Below are positions 25,704-34,684 of a DNA stretch of 64,000 nt, in pieces. A program made the translations under genes and the position numbers. Numbering within the stretch: position 1 is the stretch's first letter; the number at the start of each line of letters is the position of its first letter. The notes beneath the pieces are model-generated. The model saw only the letters and a list, made by a program, of their open reading frames with translations. It was not told the DNA's origin and ran no database searches. Source of the stretch: JAQBQB01 sp963846925 (GTDB taxonomy: Bacteria > Gemmatimonadota > Gemmatimonadetes > Gemmatimonadales > Gemmatimonadaceae); assembly GCA_963846925.1 (NCBI GenBank), contig CAWJXW010000020.1, positions 248,001 through 312,000 of the forward strand. Reading direction: 5' to 3'.

Positions 25704-26726
25704 TCAGCGTGACGGCCGTACGATGCAGCGGAACCCGAGGTGCGTGGTGGACGTGTCGATCGGCTCCGGGAAGCGCGCCGCGGGCCGATACCGCTGGCAA
25801 TAGTTCGGCGAACAGAGGTGCGATCCGCCCTTCAATACCTTGCGCGGAATCCACGTGCCCGGCTGCGATCGATCCATGCTGTCGAGCATCGTGCCGCCGC
25901 GCGGATTGTGGGGCGTGCAGCAGTTCGTCTTGCCCTGCTCCACATGGGACGTGCGATACCAGTCGCACGTCCACTCCCACACGTTGCCGATCATGTCGTA
26001 CAGCCCGAAGCCGTTGGGCGGAAACGCGTCCACCGGCGACGTGCCCTCCCACCCGTCAACGAGAGTATTCTCATGCGGGAATCGTCCCTGCCACGTGTTG
26101 GCCATGGGACGGCCGTGCGGCATGAGCTCGTCTCCCCACGCGTACGCCGCGCCGTCGAGACCTCCGCGCGCCGCGAACTCCCATTCGGCTTCCGTTGGAA
26201 GCTCCTTCCTTTCCCAGCTCGCGAACGCCTCCGCGTCGCTGTACGCGACGTGGACGACCGGGTGGTCGTCGAGCCCCGCGGTGGTGCTCCCCGGCCCTTG
26301 TGGATGACGCCAGTCGGCGCCGTGGACGAAGCGCCACCAGTTGGCGATGTCGTTGAGGTTGACTGGACGCTTCGGCCGCACGAAGACGAGCGAGCCGGGC
26401 TTCAGCTGCTCCGGAGGCGCGCCTGGATAGTCGCGCGCGTTCGGCGGGAGCTCGGCGAACGTCGTGTGGTGCGTCTCGGCGCAGAAACGTGCGAAGCGCG
26501 CGTTCGTCACCGGCGCCCGATCGATCCAGAATCCGTCGACCGTCACCCGATGGACCGGACGCTCTTCCGGGTAGTGTCTGTCGGAACCCATGTCGAACGT
26601 GCCGCCGGGAATCCACACCATGTCGGGCGACGGCGCATCGCGTGGCGGCGATTGCGGCATCGCGCCCGGCTCGTGCGTGACCGGCGCAGGTGTTGACGTC
26701 ATCGTGTCTACGTAGGGCACCGACAT
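25704..26726 (-). CDS. Formylglycine-generating enzyme (sulfatase-modifying factor)
   Basis: A 340-residue FGE-sulfatase domain protein. WIPGGTFDMGSD opens the domain (about 38-49), with LPTEAEWEFAARGG in the middle and GNVWEWTCDWY near 243-253. Cys305 and Cys310 in KGGSHLCSPNYCQRYRPAAR correspond to the active-site pair (336/341) of human SUMF1. Most look-alike family members lack both, so this is probably a true FGE that oxidises a sulfatase cysteine to formylglycine. The CTAGR sulfatase at 9-10.7 kb is a natural client. There is no signal peptide, so it acts in the cytoplasm. ATG 26726 has an excellent AGGAGGTG ribosome site. Confidence 0.92.
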   Translation of the reverse strand: MSVPYVDTMTSTPAPVTHEPGAMPQSPPRDAPSPDMVWIPGGTFDMGSDRHYPEERPVHRVTVDGFWIDRAPVTNARFARFCAETHHTTFAELPPNARDYPGAPPEQLKPGSLVFVRPKRPVNLNDIANWWRFVHGADWRHPQGPGSTTAGLDDHPVVHVAYSDAEAFASWERKELPTEAEWEFAARGGLDGAAYAWGDELMPHGRPMANTWQGRFPHENTLVDGWEGTSPVDAFPPNGFGLYDMIGNVWEWTCDWYRTSHVEQGKTNCCTPHNPRGGTMLDSMDRSQPGTWIPRKVLKGGSHLCSPNYCQRYRPAARFPEPIDTSTTHLGFRCIVRPSR

Positions 26727-26736
26727 GTCCCACCTC

Positions 26737-27177
26737 CTAACCGAGGGTAGCCGCTCCCGCGTGCGCTTCGGACAGCACGGCTCGCATGGCGTCGAACGAA
26801 AGCGGTTTGACGATGTGCCGGTCGAACCCCGCCGAGCGCGCGCGCTCGACGATGTCTTCCGAATCCCAGCCCGTCAGCGCGATGAGGAACGTGGCTCGCG
26901 TGGACGACATCGAGCGCAGCTTTCGCGCGACGGCGAAACCGTCGAGCAACGGCAACGACAGATCGATGAGTGCGACGTCGGGTAGAAAATCCACCGCGGC
27001 CGAGACGGCCTCGATGCCGCTCAACGCGGCGCGTACGAGGTAGCCCTGGGATCGCAGCAAGCGTCCCACGCTGACCACCGATTCGACGTGATCGTCCACG
27101 AGCAACACGCGGAGCCCGCCGCCGGTCGTGGCGCTGGCTGTCGTACGGCTGTTTCCGATCGGTGCTTCGTTGTTCAT
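26737..27177 (-). CDS. Stand-alone CheY-like receiver protein
   Basis: A 146-residue single-domain response regulator. The acidic pair lies in RVLLVDDHVESV, the phosphoacceptor Asp in DVALIDLSLPLLDG (about 75), the switch residue in LIALTGWD and the Lys in HIVKPLSFD. A Ser/Thr-rich N-terminal tail of about 20 residues precedes the domain. There is no output domain, so it must act by protein contact or as a phosphorelay step. Its ATG overlaps the stop of the CobW-like GTPase (ATGA), and an FGE gene lies 10 nt downstream. Confidence 0.9.
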   Translation of the reverse strand: MNNEAPIGNSRTTASATTGGGLRVLLVDDHVESVVSVGRLLRSQGYLVRAALSGIEAVSAAVDFLPDVALIDLSLPLLDGFAVARKLRSMSSTRATFLIALTGWDSEDIVERARSAGFDRHIVKPLSFDAMRAVLSEAHAGAATLG

Positions 27178-28214
27178 GCTACATCTCCAAGGTCCGGCGC
27201 TTCTGATCCATCGGCGGTCCGTTCCGACCTCGAGGCCGGCCGCTGCGCCCCGCCCCCGCCGCCTCCGCCGCTGCCGACGCCGGCGAGCAACAGGCGCGTC
27301 GCCGGGGGGTCGTCTCCCCACAACGCTCCGCGGTCGAGCCGCCATCGCCGTCCGAGAAAGTGAAAGACGTGGCGGTGCTGCGGTTCGTCGCGGAGGTAGA
27401 CCGTTCCGTGTCCGCTCATGACGCGTCCGGTGAGTCGCTGCGCCCACGCGCGGAACTCCCGGCCGTCGATCGGCGCGTCGGCCACGAGGCACCACGCGCA
27501 ATGGTTCTCGCACGTCTTCGTCCGCGCGGGACGCGCATGCTGCGGCACGTAGTCGGGCCGCCATTCGGCGAGCACAGCGCGCGCATCGAGCGCCGACGGC
27601 TCGACGGGCAACCCGAGGAGCAACGGCGGGGCGATGCGCCCATGATCCGACCACACGACGCGTGTGGCCGGCGCCAGTCGCTCGAGCGTGCGTTGTGCCG
27701 CCGCGGCGCGATCGGCGTCGATGCGGTCGACCATGTTCAGCAGGACGACGTTCGCGATGGTGGCCTGCTCCTGCAGGTGCGACACGTCGGTCCCGTCGAT
27801 GTCGTTGAGCGCCGGATTCGACGCGTCGACGACCAGCACCGCGCCGTTCAGCGAATAGCCGGGCATGTATCCGTAGCCGGTCATGCGGCGCAGGTCCGCG
27901 ACGCCCGCGCGATCGATGATGACGTGCTCGGGACGTTCGCGTGACGCGCTGAGCGCGGCGAGCGCCGCCGTGCCGTCGTCGTCGGCGCGTACGTACGCGC
28001 ATCCGTTGTTGAGCACGACTCTCCATCCGTCGGACTCCGCGACCAGCGACGGATCGATCTCGACGCTCTCACTCACGATCGCGGCGGCGCGCCGGCCGGG
28101 GGCGTGCTCGAGAAGATGTCGCACAAGCGACGTCTTTCCCGTCCCCGGAGCGCCCCCGACGATGGTCAGGGGAATGTTCTCGCGGTGACCAAGGGACGAA
28201 CGCGCGCTCTGCAT
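27174..28214 (-). CDS. CobW/COG0523-like G3E GTPase lacking the CxCC motif
   Basis: About 346 residues. The P-loop GGAPGTGKTS is at 20-29, and NMVDRID stands in the NKxD position for guanine recognition. The C-terminal part, HRHVFHFLGRRWRLDRG, resembles the CobW C-terminal domain. G3E proteins deliver metals (Zn, Co, Ni) to enzymes and normally carry CxCC after switch I. Here the matching spot reads LNNGCAYVRADDD, one Cys only. A later CENHCAWC may be a replacement metal site. The tail is Gly-rich and disordered. The start is uncertain (ATG 28214 with GAGG; ATG 28241 or TTG 28298 also possible). It is coupled to a CheY-like gene. Confidence 0.78.
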   Translation of the reverse strand: MQSARSSLGHRENIPLTIVGGAPGTGKTSLVRHLLEHAPGRRAAAIVSESVEIDPSLVAESDGWRVVLNNGCAYVRADDDGTAALAALSASRERPEHVIIDRAGVADLRRMTGYGYMPGYSLNGAVLVVDASNPALNDIDGTDVSHLQEQATIANVVLLNMVDRIDADRAAAAQRTLERLAPATRVVWSDHGRIAPPLLLGLPVEPSALDARAVLAEWRPDYVPQHARPARTKTCENHCAWCLVADAPIDGREFRAWAQRLTGRVMSGHGTVYLRDEPQHRHVFHFLGRRWRLDRGALWGDDPPATRLLLAGVGSGGGGGGGAQRPASRSERTADGSEAPDLGDVA

Positions 28215-28281
28215 CTGCGCCTCGGCGAAATCGGGTTGCATCGAGTGCGGCACATGTTGGTCCGCAAACGAAACACTCTCT

Positions 28282-28299
28282 ATTGGCCAAAGAGCCAAT
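28282..28299. promoter_or_regulatory. ATTGG-type dyad G between GTPase and histidine kinase genes
   Basis: ATTGGC (28282-28287) and GCCAAT (28294-28299) are exact complements around CAAAGA. The dyad lies 37 nt upstream of the kinase ATG and 68 nt upstream of the GTPase start used here. Confidence 0.5.
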
Positions 28300-28335
28300 G
28301 ACTGTGACTTCGATTACACAAGAAACTCGTTGGAC

Positions 28336-29049
28336 ATGACGCTCGAAGAGACGACCACCCCGACTAGCGAGCCGAACGCGGGTCACGCGGGACACGAACG
28401 ATCGCCCCGTCTCGTTCTGTCCGGCGATCTGGTCGCCGCGGTGACTCACGACCTGCGGCAACCGCTCACCGCCATCGAGATGAACGTCTCGGCGGCGATG
28501 CAATTGCTTCGCCGTCCCGACGCGGTGATCGCCGACGTCCTCGACGCCCTCGGCGGGGCGCTCGACCAGGAGCACCGCATGCGCGACGCGGTGCAGGTCT
28601 TACAAGATCTCGCAACGCGGCGCGAGCCGCGACGCGACGCCTGCGACCTCTCGGCCGCCGTGCGCGACACGGCGGCCCTGGTGTCGAGCGACGCCGTTGC
28701 GCGGCACGTCACCGTGCAGCTCGACGACGAGGCATCGCTTCCGCCGGTCGCGGGTGACGGCTTGTTCATTCGACAGGCGCTGCTCAACGTCCTCGTGGCC
28801 GGGCTCGAGACGATCCCGCCCGAGGCTGACCGCCCGAACATCCTGCGCATTCTCGTGCACCGCGCGGGAAGCGACGCCGAAGTGTCGGTGACGTGCCCGG
28901 GGGCTTTCGGAATTCCAGGTCACAGCGCCGACTGGGAGTTGAGTCTCGCGCGTTCCGTCGTCGCGCTCCACGGCGGCACGATGATCGTTCAGCCGCTGCC
29001 CGGCGGCGGCACCGTCGTCACCACCACCTGGCCGCTCCATGCAGCGTGA
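28336..29049 (+). CDS. Histidine kinase-like protein with degenerate ATPase domain
   Basis: 237 residues. The H-box VTHDLRQPLTAIEMN (His38) is intact. In the ATPase part the N-box reads RQALLNVLVAGLETIPP, where the second Asn of a normal NLLxNA is lost. The G1 DxGxG is replaced by CPGAFGIPG. The final GGTMIVQPLPGGGTVVTTTWP keeps the fold. It may therefore dimerise and be phosphorylated by another kinase, or act as a phosphatase, rather than phosphorylate itself. There is no sensor domain or membrane helix. Its end overlaps the FixJ-type regulator that follows. The start may instead be TTG 28330. Confidence 0.8.
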   Translation: MTLEETTTPTSEPNAGHAGHERSPRLVLSGDLVAAVTHDLRQPLTAIEMNVSAAMQLLRRPDAVIADVLDALGGALDQEHRMRDAVQVLQDLATRREPRRDACDLSAAVRDTAALVSSDAVARHVTVQLDDEASLPPVAGDGLFIRQALLNVLVAGLETIPPEADRPNILRILVHRAGSDAEVSVTCPGAFGIPGHSADWELSLARSVVALHGGTMIVQPLPGGGTVVTTTWPLHAA

Positions 29050-29826
29050 TCCCATGCTCGTCGCCGTCATCGACGACGACGAGGCGACCTGTCTCGCGGT
29101 GGCGCGGCTTCTCGCCGCGACGGGTACCGCGTCCGCACCTTCAACTCGGCGCGCGACTACCTCGACGATCTCGACGCGGCCGCGCCGTCGTGCGTGCTCG
29201 TCGACATCCGCATGCCCGACGTCGACGGACTCGCGCTCGTGCGCGCGATGCGCGAGGGCGGCGTCGAGGCGCCGACGGTCTTCATGACGGCCAGCGGCCA
29301 CATGCCCACCGTCGTCGAAGCGATGAAGGAAGGCGCCATCGACCTGCTCGCCAAGCCGTTCTCCGCCGGAGAACTCGCCGCCGTCATGGTGCGCGCGGTG
29401 GAGTCGTCGGAGCGCCTCCACGACGAGCGCCGCGCGTCGGCGATGCGGTGGCGGCAGCTCGAGCGCGTCACGCCGCGCGAGGCCGAGGTCTGCGCGCTCG
29501 TCGCGTGCGGACTGCTGAACAAGTCCGTCGCCGTGCGCATCGGCACTACTGAGAAAACTGTGAAGGTCCACCGCAGCCGCGTCATGCAGAAGCTGCACGC
29601 GTCGTCGCTGGCGGAGTTGGTCCGCTTCGTCGACGCGCTGCTCGCCGATCACGCGCGCAGCATCGTGCGCCTGGACGGTCTCGAGGTCGTGCGTCCGCGC
29701 GCCGCCGACATCATCATCGCCGTCACGGCGCGCGAGCGCGCGGGCGCCGCGGCTGCCATTGCGCCGATGGCCCTAGACGCGTCGGACGAGTCCGTAGACC
29801 AACGGGCAATGCATCACCCCTCGTAG
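29039..29826 (+). pseudogene. FixJ/LuxR-type response regulator, one frameshift
   Basis: The receiver starts MLVAVIDDDEATCLAVARLL, and the frame breaks near 29122-29128, where one G is apparently missing from GGGTACC. It resumes YRVRTFNSARDYLDDL, then LVDIRMPDVDGLALV with the phosphoacceptor Asp, and LAKPF. The LuxR-type HTH reads VTPREAEVCALVACGLLNK and TEKTVKVHRSRVMQKLHA. About 50 extra residues follow the HTH. ATG 29039 overlaps the kinase end; ATG 29054 is also possible. It is the obvious output partner of the kinase-like protein upstream. Confidence 0.85.
29797..29812. promoter_or_regulatory. GACCAACGGGCAATGC element upstream of the GAF kinase
   Basis: This overlaps the last codons of the FixJ-type gene, 26 nt before the next start. 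It shares GACCAACGGG with the site at 34534. Confidence 0.3.
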
Positions 29827-29837
29827 ACAGTCGTAGG

Positions 29838-31152
29838 ATGGCAGTAGACCCACTGGGAAGGTCGGATGCAGCTCGAGACGCACGTCCCCCCGCATGGCCG
29901 CTTCCCGCGGCGGAGCTACGTCCCGCGCTCGAGCTGGCGCTCACGCTCGCGCGCGCGGACATGACCGTCCTGTTGCTCCACGACGAGACGGTCGGCGCGC
30001 TCATTCCGGCGGCCGCGTTTGGCATCGATGACGATCAGATCGCGCTGATCGGCTCACACCGATCCGGCGCCGACGCCTTCGGCGTCGCGCTGCTCGAGCA
30101 CCGTCGCGTCGTCGTGCGCGACGCTTGGAACGCAACGAGTCGTTCGGCCCTCTCGCCAGCGCGCTCGGCTTCCGGGGCATCGAGATCGTTCCGCTGTTCG
30201 GCCTCGATGGACAGACCATCGGCGAGCTCGTGATGATGTTCCGCGAGGCGCGCACGACGAGCAAGCGTATGGTGAGACTGATCGAGCAGTGCGCGCGTCT
30301 CGTCGTCGTCGCCGTCAGCCAGGCACGCGGACGGGCCGACGCCGAACGCGCGCGCGAACGCGCGAGCAGGCGGGGCGCGCAAAGATCCAATTCTTCGCGC
30401 GGATGAGTCATGAGCTGCGGACGCCGCTCCAATCGATCGCCGGCTACATCGACCTGCTCCGCGTCGGGGCCGCCGATCAGCTGACGCCGGAGCAGGCACG
30501 GCTGCTCGCCCGCGTCCACGACAGCGAGGAGATGCTCGTCCACGTCATCGACGATCTGATCACGTTCTCGCGCCTCGAGGCCGGGCACGTGTCGTATCAC
30601 ATCGCGCCCGTCTCGGCGGCCGAGGCGATCCGCATCACCCAGTCGGTCGTCGCGCCGCTGGCGTCGAGCCACGATGTGTCGCTCGAAACCTCGACGTGCT
30701 CCGGAATGTTCGTGTCCGCCGACGGCGACAAGCTGAAACAGATTCTCGTCAATCTCGCGGCGAACGCGGTGAAGTTCTGCGGGACGGGCGGCATGGTGCG
30801 CATCTCGTGTCAGCGAGACGCGGACAGCGTGTGCTTCGACGTCAGCGACAACGGACCCGGAATTCCCGGCGACCGTCTGGGCGAGATCTTCGAGCCGTAC
30901 GTTCAACTCGCTACGCCGGTGCTCGAGGGATTCGGCGGAACGGGTCTCGGACTCGCGATCAGCCGCGAATTCGCCACGGGAATGCACGGACAGCTCACCG
31001 TGGCGAGCAATCTCGGACGGGGATCGGTGTTCACGCTCAGAATTCCGAGCGCCGCGCCGCTCGCGGTGACCGCCGCGACGAGTGCCGCAACGAGTGCCGG
31101 GAGCGCGCGGGACTCCGCGGCGCCCTTGGCCGACACCACTCCGGCGGCGTGA
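29838..31152 (+). pseudogene. Soluble GAF-domain histidine kinase, two frameshifts
   Basis: A GAF-like sensor begins at ATG 29838 (LALTLARADMTVLLLHDE, then AAAFGIDDDQIALIG). The frame changes near 30120-30140 (continuing LGFRGIEIVPLFGLDGQTIG) and again near 30370-30390. It then reads cleanly: MSHELRTPLQSIAGYIDLLR (H-box), VNLAANAVKFCGTGG (N-box), VSDNGPGIP (G1) and FGGTGLGLAISR (G2), to TGA 31152. The intended protein is about 437 residues, cytoplasmic and catalytically complete. Two CheY-like genes follow in the same direction, so it may phosphorylate them. The Ala/Thr-rich tail is low complexity. Confidence 0.82.
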
Positions 31153-31159
31153 CGAGTTC

Positions 31160-31579
31160 ATGAGCGCGCTCGAGCTTCCGGCGCGGCGACGTGCGCCCTG
31201 CACCGTGCTCGTGGTCGACGACGACGACGCCACGCGTCTCGCCGCGCGCGTCGTCCTCGAGCACTACGGATTCGTCGTGCGCGAGGCGAGCAGGGGACTC
31301 GAGGCGCTCGCCCTGGCGCAGATGAGCCGGCCACGCGTCGTGCTTCTCGACCTGGTGCTCCCGGAGATCGACGGGCCGCAGCTCGCCGAGATGCTGCGGC
31401 GCGATCCCGCCATGTGCGACGCGGCGCTCATCGCGGTCTCCGCGTCCCCGGCCGACGAGGATCGCCGTCGCGCCCTCGACGCGGGTTGTAACGAATTCCT
31501 TTACAAACCGATGACGCCTGCGTCGCTGGCCGGCGCGATCATCCGCCAGGCAAGGCGACCGCCCCGAATACGACTTTGA
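31160..31579 (+). CDS. Stand-alone CheY-like receiver protein
   Basis: 139 residues. VLVVDDDDATRLAAR carries the acidic pocket, VVLLDLVLPEIDG the phosphoacceptor Asp (about 66), and FLYKPMTPASL the Lys. ATG 31160 lies seven bases after the stop of the GAF kinase, so it is in the same operon and probably that kinase's target. No effector domain is present. The C-terminus is short and basic (RQARRPPRIRL). Confidence 0.88.
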   Translation: MSALELPARRRAPCTVLVVDDDDATRLAARVVLEHYGFVVREASRGLEALALAQMSRPRVVLLDLVLPEIDGPQLAEMLRRDPAMCDAALIAVSASPADEDRRRALDAGCNEFLYKPMTPASLAGAIIRQARRPPRIRL

Positions 31580-31640
31580 TCCTATGGAGCCGACGGCCTG
31601 GGCGGGGCAACTATGCCTCCCCGCTCCAAACCCCCCTTCT

Positions 31641-32093
31641 ATGTCTCTTCCTCTTCGGCAGTCCGACCTTGCTCGTCAGAACTTCCTCAGCGCGACCGCG
31701 ATGCTGCCGCCGTGCGTGCTCGTCGTCGACGACCACGAGGAAAGCCGCACCATCGCCCGCCTGGTTCTCGAGCGCGCCGGATTCCGAGTGGCCGAGGCGG
31801 CGACCGGTTCGGAGGGGCTCCGCCTCGCCGGGCTTCTGCGTCCCGCGGTGGTCCTGCTCGACCTCATCATGCCGGGGCTCGACGGATGGGAGCTCTCACG
31901 TCAGCTCCACAAGAATCCGGCGACCGCCGGGGCGGCCGTCATCGCGTTGACCGCCGTGGCGATCCCCGAGGATCACGATCGCGCGATTCTGGCGGGGTGC
32001 GACGCCGTGCTCACCAAACCGGTGCGCCCGATCCGAATCGTCGAAACGGTCCAGCAGTTCGTGAGCCCGACGCGGATCGCCGCGCGCGTCTGA
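31641..32093 (+). CDS. Stand-alone CheY-like receiver protein
   Basis: 150 residues if it starts at ATG 31641; ATG 31701 would give 130. VLVVDDHEESRTIARLVLE, VVLLDLIMPGLDGWEL (phosphoacceptor Asp) and AVLTKPVRP (Lys) define a receiver. It is clearly related to the receiver 60 nt upstream (shared AGFRVxEA and VVLLDL patterns), suggesting duplication. A G+C hairpin (GCGGGG...CCCCGC, 31610-31631) lies between the two genes and may separate their expression. It ends facing a FixJ-type gene across a shared terminator. Confidence 0.86.
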   Translation: MSLPLRQSDLARQNFLSATAMLPPCVLVVDDHEESRTIARLVLERAGFRVAEAATGSEGLRLAGLLRPAVVLLDLIMPGLDGWELSRQLHKNPATAGAAVIALTAVAIPEDHDRAILAGCDAVLTKPVRPIRIVETVQQFVSPTRIAARV

Positions 32094-32124
32094 CGCGCGC
32101 ACGGGACATCGACAAAGCATGAGC

Positions 32125-32148
32125 GGCTGACGGCGCTCGCCGTCAGCC
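32125..32148. terminator. Bidirectional terminator between convergent receiver and FixJ genes
   Basis: A perfect 11-bp stem GGCTGACGGCG / CGCCGTCAGCC with a minimal CT loop. It overlaps the stop codon of the FixJ-type gene (32143-32145) and lies 32 nt past the receiver gene stop. Confidence 0.55.
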
Positions 32149-32841
32149 GAGCGCCGGAACGGCCTCGCGCGTGTCTCGGTTCGCTTCGCGCTTCTCGCCG
32201 TTCAGCGTATCGTACATCCTGACGAGATCGGCGATCGACTCGGCCTGCATCTTCGTCATGACGCGCGCGCGGTGAACCTTGATGGTCTTCTCGGTCGTGC
32301 CGAGTGCCGCCGCGATCTGCTTGTTGAGACGACCCGCGGCGACCCAGGAGAAGACCTCGCGCTCGCGCCGCGTCAGTTTGCCGACGCGCGCACGGAGCTC
32401 CGTCGTCAGCGCCTCTTCTTCCCACTGCTGTCGCGCCGCGTCGGCCGCTCGGTGCAGCGAGGCGAGCAGCACCGGCTCGTCGCACGGCTTCTCGAGAAAG
32501 TCGAGCGCTCCGGCGCGAATCGCTCGCACGGACGTGGCGACGTCGCCGTGACCGGAGAGGAACACCGTCGGAATCTTGATGCCTCGTTCGGTCAGCATCG
32601 ATTGCAGCGTCAGACCGTCGGTGCCGGGCATGCGAAGATCCACGAGAAGCATCTGCGGCTGCCAGCGCTCGAGCGACGACAGGAATGCGGTGGCCGACGG
32701 GAACGTCGTCACGTCGTAGCCGCACATCGACAACATGCGCGACAGTGAGCGCAGCACCGTCGCGTCGTCGTCGACGAGAGCGATCTGCCAGCGCGAATCG
32801 GGACCTTTCGGTATCGCGAGCATTGGCTGATCCACTAGCAA
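32143..32841 (-). CDS. FixJ-family response regulator
   Basis: 232 residues. The receiver domain has IALVDDDATVLRSL, MLLVDLRMPGTDGL (phosphoacceptor Asp) and FLEKPCDEP. The LuxR-type HTH reads LTRREREVFSWVAAGRLNK and TEKTIKVHRARVMTKMQA. FixJ proteins bind DNA as phosphorylated dimers. Its start overlaps the end of the PAS histidine kinase gene (stop at 32835), the arrangement of FixL/FixJ-type pairs. The protein may start at Met 32823 (MLAIPKG). Its HTH is very similar to that of the FixJ-type gene at 29 kb, so the two may read similar sites. Confidence 0.93.
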   Translation of the reverse strand: MLVDQPMLAIPKGPDSRWQIALVDDDATVLRSLSRMLSMCGYDVTTFPSATAFLSSLERWQPQMLLVDLRMPGTDGLTLQSMLTERGIKIPTVFLSGHGDVATSVRAIRAGALDFLEKPCDEPVLLASLHRAADAARQQWEEEALTTELRARVGKLTRREREVFSWVAAGRLNKQIAAALGTTEKTIKVHRARVMTKMQAESIADLVRMYDTLNGEKREANRDTREAVPALG

Positions 32842-34437
32842 GCGGGGAGGGTCACCCGGAAAGCAGCGCCGCGTTCCTGTGGTGTTTCGAGTCGCACCTG
32901 GCCACCGTGAGCTTGCACGATCGCGCGTACGATCGCGAGACCCAAGCCGGTGCCCTGGCGCTTCGTCGTAACAAACGGTTCGAACACCCGATCGCGCAAG
33001 GGCTCCGGGATGCCGACTCCGCTGTCGTGCACCCGAATCTCCACTTCGGCGGGCGAGACGCGGCGCGTCGTGACGCGGACGTTACGTCGACCGGACGGCT
33101 GTTCGCTGACCGCTTCGATCGCGTTGAGCAGGAGGTTCATCAGCACCTGCTCGAGCTGTGCCCGCCCGCCGGCGACGGACCCGGCGGCTGGATCCAGCTC
33201 GAGGTCGATGAGCACCTGGCGAATGATCGCGTCGCTCTTGAGAAGCCGCGCGACTTCCGAGACGATGTCGTTGACCGGAATCGGCTCGACGACGGCGTCG
33301 TCGCGCCGAACGATCCCTCGCGTCTGCCGCATCACGTCCGCCGCGCGCGAGGCGGCGTCGAGAATGTCTCGCGCGATGGGCTCGAGTTCTTCGTCGCCGG
33401 GGCGATTCCGCGCGAGACGGCTGATCGTCGACGCCGCCGTCATGATCACCGTCAGCGGCTGATTCAGTTCGTGCGCGATCGTCGTCGCCAACTCGCCGAG
33501 CGTGGCGAGTCGCTGCATGTGCGTGAGGTCGTCGAGCCGCCTCGTCAGCGACTCGGCCGCGGCGTGGTCGGTGATCTCCTCGTGCATCACGAGCGCCCCC
33601 AGCGGTGGAGGCTCGAGGCGTACGGCGCGGACGCGAAACCATCGCTCGGCGGACTCACCGGGAACCGACCAGCTGTAGTCGATGGAGAAGCTCTCATCGA
33701 CGGCGAGCAGCACCCGTCGAATTCCGTCCGCCGCTTCGCCGGCCCGAGCGTTTCCCCACTCGCCGACCTGCCGGGCAACGTCGAGGTAGCTGGCCCCCAG
33801 GAATGCGTCGTCGCGGCCGAAGCGGCGTGACAGCTTCACCCATTCATGGTTGACCTCGATCACCGCGCCGTCGCGGTCGAGGACGGCGGACGACGCGGGC
33901 AGAGCGTCCCACACCGCGCGGTACGTCCTCTCGGCCGAGCGGGTGTAGTGCCAGCCGCTCCCCCGCGCGCTCTCGGCGTGAGTCGGCGACAGGGTGCTTT
34001 CCGGCGACCTCGCCGAGCCCCAGCGCCTCACGCAGGTGCCGCGTGGTGAGGCCCAACGCCTCGAGCACGCGGTGTTCGTCGGTCACGTCGAGGTGCGCAC
34101 CGGTCACCGTCCGGCCTTCGTCGTCGGCGCGAAGGACGCTGGTTCTCAGCCAGCGAACCGATCCGCCGGCGTCGTAGATGCGATACTCGCAGAACGCCTC
34201 GCGGTCCGGCCTTACCTCGTGCGAGTGATCGAGAAACGACCGCAGCCGTCGGCGGTCTCGGTTATGGGTCCGGTCGAGCCAGAACCCGTCGGCCCGCCAC
34301 GCGTCGCTGGCGTAGCCGAGCATCCGAACGACCCCCGGGTCGATCGACTCGATGGCCCAGGTGCCGGCGTGCGCGGTCCACCGGACCACACCCAGGGCGT
34401 CGATCGCGTCTCGGTTCGCAGCGTGCTGAGTGCGCAT
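32835..34437 (-). pseudogene. PAS-domain histidine kinase (NtrB/FixL-like), one frameshift
   Basis: The first PAS domain starts at ATG 34437 (YASDAWRADGFWLDRTHNRD, FCEYRIYDAGGSVRWLRTS, VTGAHLDVTDEHRV). The frame then breaks near 34000-34030 and continues to TAG 32835 with a second PAS (LPASSAVLDRDGAVIEVNHE), a HisKA box (GELATTIAHELNQPLTVIM), an N-box (LMNLLLNAIEAV), G1 (VHDSGVGIP) and G2 (QGTGLGLAIVRA). The intended length is about 530 residues, with no membrane helix, so it senses a cytoplasmic signal. A coupled FixJ-type gene follows. An inverted GGACCAAC dyad lies about 100 nt upstream. Confidence 0.87.
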
Positions 34438-34532
34438 TGGGGACCGATGGGAATGTCGCGCCGTCGTCCATCGCCGGGCGGGCCGCAGCGGTCTCCAATA
34501 TAAGAATGCTCCTACGCCGACCTAGAGTTCGG

Positions 34533-34562
34533 GGACCAACGGGATGTTGGACGTTGGTCCAA
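34533..34562. promoter_or_regulatory. ATTGG-type dyad I upstream of the PAS kinase
   Basis: GGACCAAC (34533-34540) and GTTGGTCC (34553-34560) are exact complements. GGTCCAAT ends the site at 34562. It lies about 95 nt upstream of the kinase start on the minus strand. Confidence 0.55.
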
Positions 34563-34622
34563 TAGGCGGTGGGCCGGCGGACTCGTCATTCGGTCCTCCG
34601 GCCCATCGCTCAGTCTACCTCA

Positions 34623-34684
34623 CCGGTCTACCGGTCCACCGGTCCACCGGTCCACCGGTCTACCGGTCTACCGGTCTACCGGTA
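34623..34684. repeat. Octamer tandem array (CCGGTCCA/CCGGTCTA), locus 2
   Basis: About seven and a half head-to-tail octamers, mixing three CCGGTCCA and four CCGGTCTA units. It is the complement of the arrays at 1015 and 43971. The array overlaps the end of the DUF4136 lipoprotein gene and supplies its stop codon (TAG at 34678-34676). Confidence 0.9.

Noticed and set aside
26737..28026. A 429-codon minus-strand frame merging the receiver with upstream sequence
   Set aside because: The first 280 residues are the CobW GTPase read in the wrong frame. The receiver starts at ATG 27177.
31610..31631. The GCGGGG/CCCCGC hairpin between the two receiver genes as a terminator
   Set aside because: The stem is only six bases with an 11-nt loop and has no T-tract, so it is mentioned but not called.
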